Positions 47,650-56,207 of a stretch of 64,000 nucleotides of DNA are shown here, one piece after another. Below the pieces are notes generated by a model. It was given only the letters and a program-made list of their open reading frames with translations, made no database searches and was not told the DNA's origin. The DNA is taken from assembly GCA_020444425.1 (NCBI GenBank), contig JAHLLB010000026.1:1-64000 (forward strand). Reading direction: 5' to 3'. Each line of letters starts with the position of its first letter. Within the stretch, counting starts at the first letter, position 1. The position numbers and the translations under genes were made by a program. The stretch is from a bacterium. Lineage in GTDB: Bacteria; Electryoneota; Electryoneia; Electryoneales; Electryoneaceae.

Positions 47650-48081
47650 CTACTCTTCCGGCCAACGATCCGGTTGCGGAAAATGACCCAGCTTCCCCGC
47701 ACCCTTCGCCAACGGCTTGCGATTGCGTGAAATCATGCGGTAGATCGGACGGCTTAATTGACGGAACGGAGGGACCAACCCGAGCCTGCCGGCAAGTGAC
47801 CAGGGATACTTCAACCGTGACAACAGGTGCGCTGCAGCCACGCCACCGTAGTACACCCGGCCGTCCGATTCCTGAAACGCAAACTCTTTCCGCAGGCGGT
47901 CCCGGTCCACATTCGGTACGATGCATTCCAGATCCTCTTCCTGCACCTGCACCCATTGTACCGGGTGACGCATGCGAGTGTCCGCCCAACTCTGAATCGA
48001 CGAACATACTCCACATGTCGCGTCATACACTGCTTTCGGAATTCTGCGACCCGCTTCATCCATTGTAAACTCGTGTGCCAT
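47650..48081 (-). CDS. DCC-family (DUF393) thiol-disulphide oxidoreductase-like protein
   Basis: 143 residues. The family is named for DxxCxxC: here DATCGVCSS near residue 20. Other features: FAFQESDGRVYYGGVAAAHLLSRL and a C-terminal YRMISRNRKPLAKGAG. Likely a small redox protein; function not established. 44 bp after the stop of the sorbosone-dehydrogenase-like gene on the same strand. Confidence 0.85.
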   Translation of the reverse strand: MAHEFTMDEAGRRIPKAVYDATCGVCSSIQSWADTRMRHPVQWVQVQEEDLECIVPNVDRDRLRKEFAFQESDGRVYYGGVAAAHLLSRLKYPWSLAGRLGLVPPFRQLSRPIYRMISRNRKPLAKGAGKLGHFPQPDRWPEE

Positions 48082-48125
48082 TGTTCAACCTCCATCGTGT
48101 CGTTCGCAGTGCCTTCAAAATCCAA

Positions 48126-49259
48126 TCATTCGTAAGTGATCCGGTAGATCCGTCCCGCCGCATCATCCGACACCAGTAACGATCCGTCCGGCAATTCGAT
48201 GAGATCCACGGGACGGCCGCTGACCGAACCATCCGAATCAAGCCATCCGGTCACGAACGGCTCATAACTGACCGCGTGGTTGTCCTCCAATCGAACAAGC
48301 ATCACCCGGTAGCCAATCTTTTCACTCCGGTTCCATGATCCATGTTCAGCGACAAACAGCTGATTTCGGTACTCCCGAGGGAACATTGCACCCTCGTAGA
48401 AATCCACTCCCAACGCCGCCACATGCGGCCCGAGCTCCCGTTCCGGTGCGGTCCATTCCACCGTATCCGGCATCAGTTCATGGAATTCCGGATCCTCGAT
48501 GCCATCCCCGTGTACGTAGGGATACCCGAAATGCTGTCCCACAACTTCCACCCGGTTCAACTCGTCCGGCGGCAGATCGTCACCCAACCAGTCCCGTCCA
48601 TTGTCCGTAAACCACAACTCACCGGTGTCCGGGTGCCAGTCGAACCCGACCGTGTTCCGGATTCCGTGCGCGACAATCTCCCGGTTCGAGCCGTCGGCGT
48701 CCATCCGAGTGATCGTGGCATAGATCGCATCGTCCGGATCGCAGATGTTGCACGGCGCCCCGACCGGCACATACAGCTTCCCATCGGGACCGAACGCGAT
48801 ATACTTCCACCCGTGAGATTGATCCGTCGGGAAATCGTCACGGATCACCTCCGGCTCCGGCACATTGTCCAGGTTCGCTTCGATATCGCTATACCGCATC
48901 ACACGAGACACTTCCGCCACATACAGCGCGCCGTCCTTGAACGCTACGCCGTTCGGCATGTTGAGTCCGGACGCGATCGTATGCCGCGTGTCGTGAAATC
49001 CATCGCCGTCATCGTCCGTCAACGCGAACACTCGCCCGTCGCTACGGGTTCCAACGAACAACGTCCCCTCGTCCCCCAGCACCATCGACCGCGCGTTCGG
49101 CGCCGCCGCATACTCTTCGATGGAAAATCCAGCCGGCAGACGCAGATCGCCGTTCTGCGCGACCGTCACCCCATCCTCCCCGCAACCGATGAACAGGAGT
49201 ATCATCACGGTGGAAACGAGGCAGTGACGCCAGCAGGCGCCAGATTCAGCAAATAACAT
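48126..49259 (-). CDS. Sorbosone/glucose-dehydrogenase-like (PQQ-type) beta-propeller lipoprotein
   Basis: 377 residues. Lipoprotein signal with FIGC lipobox (about residue 26). Six-bladed propeller repeats follow, beginning LRLPAGFSIEEYAAAPNARSMVLGDEGTLFVGTR. The motifs IAFGPDGKLYVPVGAPCNIC and HGIRNTVGFDWHPDTGELWFTDNGRDWLGDD match the L-sorbosone dehydrogenase / GSDH family. The CNIC pair is a notable vicinal cysteine motif also seen in relatives. The substrate and PQQ use are inferred from the family only. Confidence 0.9.
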   Translation of the reverse strand: MLFAESGACWRHCLVSTVMILLFIGCGEDGVTVAQNGDLRLPAGFSIEEYAAAPNARSMVLGDEGTLFVGTRSDGRVFALTDDDGDGFHDTRHTIASGLNMPNGVAFKDGALYVAEVSRVMRYSDIEANLDNVPEPEVIRDDFPTDQSHGWKYIAFGPDGKLYVPVGAPCNICDPDDAIYATITRMDADGSNREIVAHGIRNTVGFDWHPDTGELWFTDNGRDWLGDDLPPDELNRVEVVGQHFGYPYVHGDGIEDPEFHELMPDTVEWTAPERELGPHVAALGVDFYEGAMFPREYRNQLFVAEHGSWNRSEKIGYRVMLVRLEDNHAVSYEPFVTGWLDSDGSVSGRPVDLIELPDGSLLVSDDAAGRIYRITYE

Positions 49260-49354
49260 ATTATACTCCTTACTCCGTCAGCCCTTGCGGTAGCTGAGTC
49301 AACAGTCGTACCTAAACTTCACTCGTGAATCCATCCGATGCAGGAGAATTGCTG

Positions 49355-50785
49355 ATGAATCCAGCCTTGAGAGTTGGAACCGCCCTGAAAGACGCGGCGA
49401 TCGACTACAAGAACGGCCTGGTTAACCTCGGCCACTGCCCCCGCGAAATCTGGATCGCCTACGCTGTCAAGGTGCTCGAGTCGCTGGCATACTTCTCCTC
49501 CGTCCTCGTGCTGATGATCTTCCTCACGCAGGACATGGGCCTCACCGACACCATGGCCGGCACCATCTTCGGACTCTGGTCGGCTTCAATGTCGTTCTTC
49601 ATGCTCTTCGTCGGCTTCATCGCGGACAGCCTCGGCATCAAGAAAGCACTCATCGTCGGCTTGTTCATCGCACTTGTTGGACGGCTGGCGATCACCTTCA
49701 CCACCAACCCGTGGTTCGTCTATCCCGGGTTGTTCGTACTCTCGGTCGGCTTCGCCTACATGATCCCGCTGATCGCCGCAGCGGTCAAGCTGTTCAGCAC
49801 CAAGAAAGCTCAATCCTACGCCTTCTCCTGGTATTACGTCGTCATGAATGTCGGCAGCTTCATCGCCGGCATCAGCCTTGACGGCCTCCGTGCCACCTTC
49901 ACCGAACCCATCGCGTTCGGTTTCCTCGGCATGGATCTCGTCATCCGTCCGATCCAGATCATCTTCGCCGTTGCGGTTGTCGCAACCTTCGTTTCGCTGG
50001 CCCTGGTCATTTTCTTCGTCCGCACCCGCATCCCGCCGGAGGAACTGGCAAGTGACGAGGACGACGAAGAGTCCCGCCAGAAAGCGGTAGCACAGGACAA
50101 GGCGCAGCAGGAATCGCAGCACAAGACCGCACTGGACGTGATGAAGGAGGTGGTCAAAGAACGAACTTTCTGGATCTTCATCACCTTCATCTTCCTGCTT
50201 GTGCTGGTGAAAATGATCTTCCAGTACAACCACTCCCTGTATCCACTCTACATGGAGCGCATCGGCTTCAGCGAATGGACCGGCAAGCTGTATTCCATCA
50301 ACCCGTTGATCATCATCTTCCTTGTGCCGGTGATGACCGCGATGACACGCCACATGAAAGCCTACAACGTCATCATGCTCGGGTCGTTCGTCTCGGCGGG
50401 ATCGGTGTTTTTCATGGGCGTCGGTGAGTCGATCATGATGATCGTGATGTTCCAGGTGGTCCTGTCCATCGGGGAAGCGCTGTACTCGCCACGCATTTAC
50501 GACTACACCGCCAATGTCGCCCCTCCGGGCAAGGAATCAAGCTACATGGCGTATTCCAAGGCCCCGATGTTCTTCGCCAAGGTCGCCGCCGGACCGATTA
50601 CCGGTATCCTGCTCGCGAACATGTGCGCGGAAGGATCAATCGCCGCGGAACGCAACACCGAACTGATGTGGATTATCGTCGGCATCAGCACCATGGTCAG
50701 CCCGATCATGCTGCTGCTCGGACGCCGCTGGCTGGACGTCGAAACCCGTAAGCAGCGCGGCGAACTCAAGGAATTGCAGAAGTAG
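49355..50785 (+). CDS. MFS transporter
   Basis: 476 residues with about twelve membrane helices and a long acidic cytoplasmic loop in the middle (EELASDEDDEESRQK). The start at 49355 has AGGAGA 8 bp upstream; a GTG at 49325 is less likely. Helices include VLVLMIFLTQDMGL, TMAGTIFGLWSASMSFFMLF and IIIFLVPVMTAMTRHMK. The general look (YPLYMERIGF, APPGKESSYMA) is of the peptide/POT-like or related group, but the substrate is not determinable. Confidence 0.87.
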   Translation: MNPALRVGTALKDAAIDYKNGLVNLGHCPREIWIAYAVKVLESLAYFSSVLVLMIFLTQDMGLTDTMAGTIFGLWSASMSFFMLFVGFIADSLGIKKALIVGLFIALVGRLAITFTTNPWFVYPGLFVLSVGFAYMIPLIAAAVKLFSTKKAQSYAFSWYYVVMNVGSFIAGISLDGLRATFTEPIAFGFLGMDLVIRPIQIIFAVAVVATFVSLALVIFFVRTRIPPEELASDEDDEESRQKAVAQDKAQQESQHKTALDVMKEVVKERTFWIFITFIFLLVLVKMIFQYNHSLYPLYMERIGFSEWTGKLYSINPLIIIFLVPVMTAMTRHMKAYNVIMLGSFVSAGSVFFMGVGESIMMIVMFQVVLSIGEALYSPRIYDYTANVAPPGKESSYMAYSKAPMFFAKVAAGPITGILLANMCAEGSIAAERNTELMWIIVGISTMVSPIMLLLGRRWLDVETRKQRGELKELQK

Positions 50786-50944
50786 GATGGCGGAAGCAGA
50801 AGTAGGCTGGCAGGAATCGGATTTACAGAAGCAGGGATGATTTGATGCGCTGACTGCCGTCACACGATATTAGGGACAGCGGTAGTTTTTACGCACCATC
50901 CATCACTAACAGACGACCGCCACGCATGGTCTCCGTACATTTTG
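50786..50944. other. Intergenic stretch with a GGGACAG element fragment
   Basis: The segment GGGACAGCGGTAGTTTTTAC (50872-50891), continuing GCACCATC, resembles GGGACAGACGTAGTTTGTGC at 55836-55855. It looks like the end of the element at 55354-55842, left behind or inserted separately. Confidence 0.4.
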
Positions 50945-52420
50945 CTAAAACCGCTCGCTGATCAACTCCGCCGCCATCTGGCCGGAGAGTAGCGTCAACG
51001 GAATCCCGCCCCCGGGATGCACCGAACCGCCCGCGAAATACAGGCCGTTCAGCGCACGGCTGCGGTTCGCTGGTCGCCGGAACGCCGCCGAGCGCCCATT
51101 GGACGACAACCCGTAAATACTGCCCCGGTTGCTCGCGGTCTTCGCCGCGAAGTCTTCCGGCGTCAGGATCTGTTCCGTTTCCACCTTCCCCGCGAGGTCG
51201 ATTCCGATTTCACCGAGCTTTCGCAGTACTGCCTCCCGCGTCTGCTCCACCGCTTCGTCCCAATCCTGCCCCGGCGCGAGGTACGGCATGTTCACCAGCA
51301 CGAACCAGTTTTCGCAGCCGTCCGGTGCGTGGTCCCCGTCCACACGTTCAGTGATCGAGATGTACACCGTGGGATCGTCCGGCACCGTCAACGTTTCAAA
51401 CAGCTGTTTGAATTCACGCCGGTAATCCTCTGAAAACAGGATGTTGTGATGCGACAGACGGTCGTGCTGCCCTTTCACTCCCCACAGGAACACCATCCCG
51501 GAGAGAGACGGCTCCAGCCGTTCCAGCTTCGCCGCCTTTGCCGCAAATTCCGGCAGTAAGCGCCGGTGCGCGGTGACCACATCCATGTTGCACAACACCG
51601 CATCCGCACGCATTTCCCCCACGCTGGTCTCGATCGAACGCACCTGCCTGCTGCGGTGACGAATCCGCCGAACCGTCGCGCCGGTGTGAACTTCCACACC
51701 CAGATCGTCCGCCAGCCCCGCCAACGCATCCACCAGCCGATACATCCCACCCGCGACATAGTACCCGCCAAGCGCGTATTCGACGTGTGGGATCACATTC
51801 AACGTCGCCGGTGCTTGAAACGGGTCCGACCCGTTATACGTCGCGTACCGATCAAACAGTTGCACCAGCCTCGGATCATCGAAATGGGCTGCGGTGGATT
51901 GGTGGACAGTGCGAAAGGCGTCGATTTTCGGCAGGCCGAGCAGGGATTTAAGATGCTGCGGTTTCAGCAACCGGCCGATTTCGTGGAAGGGTGTGAACAG
52001 AAAGACGTCTGCGGTCAGGTCATAGATCGTACGCGAGTAGTCGAGGAATCGCTGCAATGCCTTTCCATTCCCCGGCTTCATCGCGTCCAGGTTGTCGCGG
52101 AAACGGTCCAGATCGCTGTCCGCGTCGAGCACCGTTCCGTCCGGATAGAAATAGCGGCAGATGATTGGCAGTGGACGAATCGGCAGCAACTCCGAGACAT
52201 CCTTGCCCACCGATGCGAACAAGTCGTCGAGTACGAACGGCATCGTCAGCAAACTTGGGCCGGTATCGAAACGGTACCCCGCCTCCCGAACCTCTCCCAT
52301 CTTCCCACCGAGGGACGGATTCTGTTCCACCAGGCGGACCTTGTGCCCACGTGACGCCAGCCTGATCGCTCCGGCGAGACCGCCGAGCCCGCCCCCGATC
52401 ACTGCAATTTCAGTCGGCAT
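50945..52420 (-). CDS. Carotenoid desaturase (CrtI/CrtD family)
   Basis: 491 residues. FAD-binding Rossmann motif VIGGGLGGLAGAIRLASRG at the N-terminus, and the CrtI C-terminal signature YFAGGSVHPGGGIPLTLLSGQM. GYRFDTGPSLLTMP near residue 50 is standard. In FCB bacteria such a gene beside a cyclase is often CrtD (3,4-desaturase) or CrtI (phytoene desaturase); which one cannot be decided. Overlaps the cyclase gene by 11 bp. Confidence 0.9.
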   Translation of the reverse strand: MPTEIAVIGGGLGGLAGAIRLASRGHKVRLVEQNPSLGGKMGEVREAGYRFDTGPSLLTMPFVLDDLFASVGKDVSELLPIRPLPIICRYFYPDGTVLDADSDLDRFRDNLDAMKPGNGKALQRFLDYSRTIYDLTADVFLFTPFHEIGRLLKPQHLKSLLGLPKIDAFRTVHQSTAAHFDDPRLVQLFDRYATYNGSDPFQAPATLNVIPHVEYALGGYYVAGGMYRLVDALAGLADDLGVEVHTGATVRRIRHRSRQVRSIETSVGEMRADAVLCNMDVVTAHRRLLPEFAAKAAKLERLEPSLSGMVFLWGVKGQHDRLSHHNILFSEDYRREFKQLFETLTVPDDPTVYISITERVDGDHAPDGCENWFVLVNMPYLAPGQDWDEAVEQTREAVLRKLGEIGIDLAGKVETEQILTPEDFAAKTASNRGSIYGLSSNGRSAAFRRPANRSRALNGLYFAGGSVHPGGGIPLTLLSGQMAAELISERF

Positions 52421-53114
52421 CGTTGCCCTTCGCCACCTTCATCCGCTCCCCCAGTTTCTCATACAGCACCAGCACCGACCCGAGCAACGCCATTCCGTAG
52501 AAAAAATCCTCGATCGGAATCGTGATCACCCGGAACCCGAGCTGAAACTCCTCGCCATACAATACCACCGGCCGTGCCGTCAGGTACATGTTGAAAATCG
52601 CCGTCAACCCGATCACGAAGAACAGGAAAACCGTTGCCCGACGACGCATGAAAACATTCACCCCAAGCACTCGATCGAGCAAAAAACTCGCCGTCATCGC
52701 GAAGCTGGCCAGCGCCGTGTATTCCTTTCCCATCAGCCAGAATACGATCCCCAGCACCGCAAAGCCAACCGTAATCGGAATCGACCCCACGCGCCAGATG
52801 ACACACTCCCCCTCGAACGCCTGCCGCGCCTTCAACCCCTCCCAGATCAACAGGCACGCAAACGGCACCGTGAAAAAGAACAACCATTCACCCAACGGCA
52901 GTCCGAGCATCCTCAGCGGCAATGTGTAATCGTAGTTGAACCACCAGTGACGTCCGGTCACGGCGATATCCCACGCAATAAACACCGCCGCAACCGGCAA
53001 CGTTGCCAGCAGCACCCGTGGCCACTTCTGCACGTAACGCATCGGCCGCATCCAGCTTGACGCCAGCGGTCCGGCCACAATCAGCGCGTTGAAAATGAGG
53101 TATTCGTAGATCAT
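52410..53114 (-). CDS. Lycopene cyclase, CrtYc-CrtYd fused type
   Basis: 234 residues with about seven membrane helices. Two tandem domains of the heterodimeric-type carotenoid cyclase: PLGEWLFFFTVPFACLLIWEG in the first and ITIPIEDFFYGMALLGSVLV in the second. These acidic motifs (GEW and IED) are the likely active-site residues. DIAVTGRHWWFNYDYTLP is typical. Stands first in the operon with the desaturase. A palindrome TTAG-N6-CTAA lies 45 bp upstream. Confidence 0.88.
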   Translation of the reverse strand: MIYEYLIFNALIVAGPLASSWMRPMRYVQKWPRVLLATLPVAAVFIAWDIAVTGRHWWFNYDYTLPLRMLGLPLGEWLFFFTVPFACLLIWEGLKARQAFEGECVIWRVGSIPITVGFAVLGIVFWLMGKEYTALASFAMTASFLLDRVLGVNVFMRRRATVFLFFVIGLTAIFNMYLTARPVVLYGEEFQLGFRVITIPIEDFFYGMALLGSVLVLYEKLGERMKVAKGNDAD

Positions 53115-53158
53115 GAGTCGAAACTCAATCCCGTCGGTTCACTCAACGTGTATCAAAG

Positions 53159-53172
53159 TTAGGCATGTCTAA
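53159..53172. promoter_or_regulatory. Operator-like palindrome TTAG-N6-CTAA in front of carotenoid genes
   Basis: TTAGGCATGTCTAA, a 12-of-14 palindrome 45 bp upstream of the cyclase start. Same arms and spacing as the two copies at the metal importer (23734-23782). Confidence 0.4.
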
Positions 53173-53383
53173 TGTCTGATTCTGATTCAGCAAACCCCGC
53201 GCCGGATTCCATCAGACCGGGTTCGCTCGATGCGACTAACGAGACCACCTCATCTCCCCCGCAACATCGTGTCTCCACATGAGCAATGTTAGCTTTACAA
53301 CGAATAAGCTGAAACCTTTTCTCATTCACTCCTGTCCACTTACCAGGGTGCATTGACGCGGACATCTTACCTGGGAGGTAGTG

Positions 53384-55204
53384 ATGAGTCTGTTTCGTGT
53401 GCCATTGTTGGCCTGCCTGCTGTTGATCCTGTTCGGTACCTTCGCCGCTGTGGCACAAGATCCCGGTGACCGGCTTTGGGATGACACGTACACCGATGTG
53501 CTGAGTCTCGCTTCTCTTGCGCCAGCTGCAACGGGCCAGTTTATCCACGTTTCCGCGCGCGATTCGCTCCTTTATTTGCGCTGGGTGGATTCCGATGGTA
53601 CCCGGCTGCAAACTGTGACCATCGTTGATCCAACCGGCGTGGATGTGCGCAAGATCGTGCCCCACCCTGACGGTGGCTTCATCCTCGTGGGAAAGACGAA
53701 CGCCACCACGCCCGATGTCGGCGACGCAATGGTGATGCGAATCGATGCCGCTGGAACTATCACCTGGCAGCAATCGTGGGCAGTCGGCAACAACGATGAG
53801 GCGTCCAATGTCCTCGTCGATGAGGACGGCAACATCATCGTCGTCGGACGTGTTGGCGATTACCTCTCCGGCTACGACGGCTTCCTCTGGAAGCTCACAC
53901 CGGACGGCGTCACGATCTGGCAGAATCCCATCGGTGGTCATGACGACGACTTCATCGAAGACATCATTCCGGCGATCGGCGGCGGCTACCTGGCCGTGGG
54001 ACGCACCTACTCCATCGGCGCGGGCAGCTCAGACGGCTGGGCCGTCAAAACCTCCACCGACGGCGTCATCCAATGGGAACAGGCGTACGGGACGGACGGC
54101 TTCGAACTGCTCGCCTGCGCCACGGTTTGCGACGGCAACTATATGTTCGGCGGACGCATGGGCCCCGGCTTCAACACTGCGGCCTGGGTCGTATGTGCCG
54201 ACGATACCGGTCTCTTCCAGTGGGACTACGGCTACGGCCAGAGCGGCTGGAACGGGTTCAACCGCTTCCTGCCCACCGGCGACGGCAACGTTGCCTTCTG
54301 CGGTGCCTACCAGGGCAACGACAGCACCTGGCTGCTCTGGGTCGGTGAGTTGACCCCGGCTGGTACGTTGAACTGGGAATCGACGCACGGCTTCATGCTC
54401 ACCATCAGCGCGACCGGTCTCGACTTTTGCCCGGTGGACGGCGGCGGCTATGTCATCTGCGGACAGGGCAACAACAACGGCTGGCTCGTCAGCGTCTTTG
54501 ACTTCCCGGACACCGTCCCACCGCTGACCGTTTCCGCCACACCGATCAACGAACCGCTCGTACTGCCGGCCTCCGGCGGCAACTTCCGCTGGATCGCCAC
54601 CGTCGAGAACTCATCGGATTTACCAGTCACCTTCGACGCCTGGACCTCAGCCACTACGCCCAACGGCACCGAGGTTGGGCCATTGCAACAAATCAGCGGA
54701 ATCACAGTTCAGCCGGGCTTCACGGCTTCAGCCGCACCCCGGCAAAGTGTCCCGTTTTACGCCCCCGCCGGCACCTACACCTACACTCTCTACGTCGGCG
54801 ATGGAAACGATATCATCGCGGAGTCTTCCTTCACCTTTGAGAAGCTGCCCGGCCAGACCGCTGCGGACGCACCTTCCAACTGGACAGCAACGGGGATGGA
54901 ATTCGCCACTTCTGACGCTTCCGAACTGACCCAACCGCGCCAGTTCGAGGTCCTGTCCGTCTACCCGAATCCGTTCAACGCGCAGGCCACAATCACCGTT
55001 CACCTGCCCGCAAGCGGCGAACTCGCGGTCACCGTCAACAACATTTCGGGTCAACAGGTCGCGGTGCTCGCTCGTGGACGGACATCCGCCGGGACCCACC
55101 AGTTCACCCTCGACGCCAACCATTTCGCCAGCGGAATCTATTTTGTCCACGCGACCCTGCCTGACGGAATGAATGAAATCCGCCGGGTCGCGCTGATCCG
55201 CTGA
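53384..55204 (+). CDS. Secreted beta-propeller protein with T9SS type A sorting domain
   Basis: 606 residues. GGGAGG lies 5 bp before the ATG at 53384 (a GTG at 53381 is adjacent). Signal peptide at residues 1-24 (LACLLLILFGTFAAVAQ). The first about 350 residues contain repeats of the form GGFILVGKTNA...GTITWQQSW and GGYLAVGRTYS...GVIQWEQAYG, which indicate a beta-propeller. An Ig-like region follows. The last about 85 residues are a type A sorting domain: SVYPNPFNAQATITVHLP ... GIYFVHATLP. This tail targets cargo through SprA and the T9SS; a surface-exposed or released protein. Ligand unknown. Confidence 0.9.
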   Translation: MSLFRVPLLACLLLILFGTFAAVAQDPGDRLWDDTYTDVLSLASLAPAATGQFIHVSARDSLLYLRWVDSDGTRLQTVTIVDPTGVDVRKIVPHPDGGFILVGKTNATTPDVGDAMVMRIDAAGTITWQQSWAVGNNDEASNVLVDEDGNIIVVGRVGDYLSGYDGFLWKLTPDGVTIWQNPIGGHDDDFIEDIIPAIGGGYLAVGRTYSIGAGSSDGWAVKTSTDGVIQWEQAYGTDGFELLACATVCDGNYMFGGRMGPGFNTAAWVVCADDTGLFQWDYGYGQSGWNGFNRFLPTGDGNVAFCGAYQGNDSTWLLWVGELTPAGTLNWESTHGFMLTISATGLDFCPVDGGGYVICGQGNNNGWLVSVFDFPDTVPPLTVSATPINEPLVLPASGGNFRWIATVENSSDLPVTFDAWTSATTPNGTEVGPLQQISGITVQPGFTASAAPRQSVPFYAPAGTYTYTLYVGDGNDIIAESSFTFEKLPGQTAADAPSNWTATGMEFATSDASELTQPRQFEVLSVYPNPFNAQATITVHLPASGELAVTVNNISGQQVAVLARGRTSAGTHQFTLDANHFASGIYFVHATLPDGMNEIRRVALIR

Positions 55205-55235
55205 TCGGCCGGTTTCTAACGATTACTGCAAGCAC

Positions 55236-55265
55236 TCAGCCCGGACACTTCTGTGTCTGGGCTGA
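55236..55265 (+). terminator. Hairpin downstream of the T9SS cargo gene
   Basis: TCAGCCCGGACAC and GTGTCTGGGCTGA form a near-perfect 13-bp stem (one mismatch or wobble) with loop TTCT, 31 bp after the stop. No T-tract follows; it may belong to the hairpin family or act as a terminator. Confidence 0.45.
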
Positions 55266-55320
55266 ATGAACGCACTTCCATCCTGATGAAGTGGATCAAG
55301 TCGAACTGGTGAACAAACAG

Positions 55321-55342
55321 GGGGACGATCAGCATCGTCCCC
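55321..55342. repeat. Hairpin GGGGACGAT-N4-ATCGTCCCC
   Basis: A perfect 9-bp stem followed by TTAAGAAAAT, immediately left of the GGGACAG element. Confidence 0.6.
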
Positions 55343-55353
55343 TTAAGAAAATA

Positions 55354-55842
55354 GGGACAGACGCACAGCTGTCCCATTGAGCTGAAGCAGGATCGGCTGT
55401 ATGCCCTATGGTTACTGGATTTGAAGGGTGCTTGATATCAAATCGATTTGAAATTGAGCTTTTAGACGGGATTCCGCTTCCTCCGACCTGTGCCGGAAGC
55501 GCACGTGCAGACCCCGCAAGTACAGATTTCTCATTCGATGGAAATCATGCCCCAAACGGATCATGCCACAATTGAACGCTGAGAGGTAATTATCCGCCAG
55601 CAAGAAGGTACAGTTGAGACACCGATCTGGAGCGCGATTACAACCTATCTGCTCGTCGCAATCCAAAAAACGGTTCCATCTCAACCCCAGTTCATACCAG
55701 ATCCTGCAGATTCTGGGCATATCCCTGTTGAGATGTGTGCCGGTAAAACAACTGCTTAGCTCAAACCACGCTCCTGACCGAACCGACAACGATTCCAACC
55801 AGTTGGATTTCCTCAACTTTTAATGGGACAGCTGTGGGACAG
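55354..55842. mobile_element. Candidate 489-bp non-autonomous element with inverted repeat ends
   Basis: The exact 14-bp inverted pair CACAGCTGTCCCAT (55364-55377) and ATGGGACAGCTGTG (55823-55836) bounds it, with GGGACAGACG at both outer ends. A related end piece is at 50872. GGGACAG ends of this kind are known next to Y1 (IS200/RAYT-type) transposases. The interior has lower GC than its surroundings and one weak ORF. No transposase is present, so any movement would be in trans. Confidence 0.5.
55412..55816 (-). CDS. Weak ORF inside the inverted-repeat element
   Basis: 134 codons from a TTG, no ribosome site obvious. The composition (many Cys, Arg, Leu; for example CNRAPDRCLNC) is not like other proteins in the window. 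Possibly a decayed gene fragment or chance ORF. I do not recognise it. Confidence 0.2.
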   Translation of the reverse strand: MRKSNWLESLSVRSGAWFELSSCFTGTHLNRDMPRICRIWYELGLRWNRFLDCDEQIGCNRAPDRCLNCTFLLADNYLSAFNCGMIRLGHDFHRMRNLYLRGLHVRFRHRSEEAESRLKAQFQIDLISSTLQIQ

Positions 55843-55958
55843 ACGTAGTTTGTGCGCATGATCTGTCACAAGTCATCCGTATCCACACCATCCCGAGCCG
55901 AATTCTGACACTCATGCCCGATTCACCCAGCCTTCGATTCCCACGTCCCCATCGTGCC

Positions 55959-56077
55959 CCGGCTGACACCTCAGCCGGGATCATCCGCACGGTCCAACGT
56001 TGATGCCCGCGGGAGCTTGGCTACCGCGGATCATCCGCCCGATTTCATCTCCATGCCCACGACATTCATGTCGTGGA
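55959..56077. repeat. Tandem array of three variable-stem hairpins upstream of citF
   Basis: Three palindromes with unrelated stems (CCCGGCTGA/TCAGCCGGG at 55959, CCGCGGGAGC/GGCTACCGCGG at 56008, CCACGACAT/ATGTCGTGG at 56058), each preceded by TGCCC and followed by ATCATCCGC or ATCATCCAC. Unit period about 49-50 bp. Confidence 0.85.
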
Positions 56078-56207
56078 TCATCCACCCTTCATACGCATAA
56101 AAACAGTTGTGAATCCCCACCGTCCCCGGAGAACTCACGCTGACATTTACCTTCCACACGTGTACCTTCCAGCATTCAGACAACACCACCTGTACCGAGG
56201 CATGATC

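Larger units (their letters stand above)
55205..56207. other. 1-kb repeat-filled, essentially gene-free region
   Basis: Holds, in order, two hairpins (55236-55265, 55321-55342), an inverted-repeat-bounded element (55354-55842) and three tandem variable-stem hairpins (55959-56077), then the citF leader. The only possible gene is the weak ORF at 55412-55816. Confidence 0.7.

Noticed and set aside
49325-49354. GTG start of the MFS gene at 49325
   Set aside because: The ATG at 49355 has a good ribosome site and gives a normal N-terminus.
53159-53941. 260-codon minus-strand ORF
   Set aside because: Overlaps the start of the well-supported T9SS cargo gene on the other strand and lacks family features.
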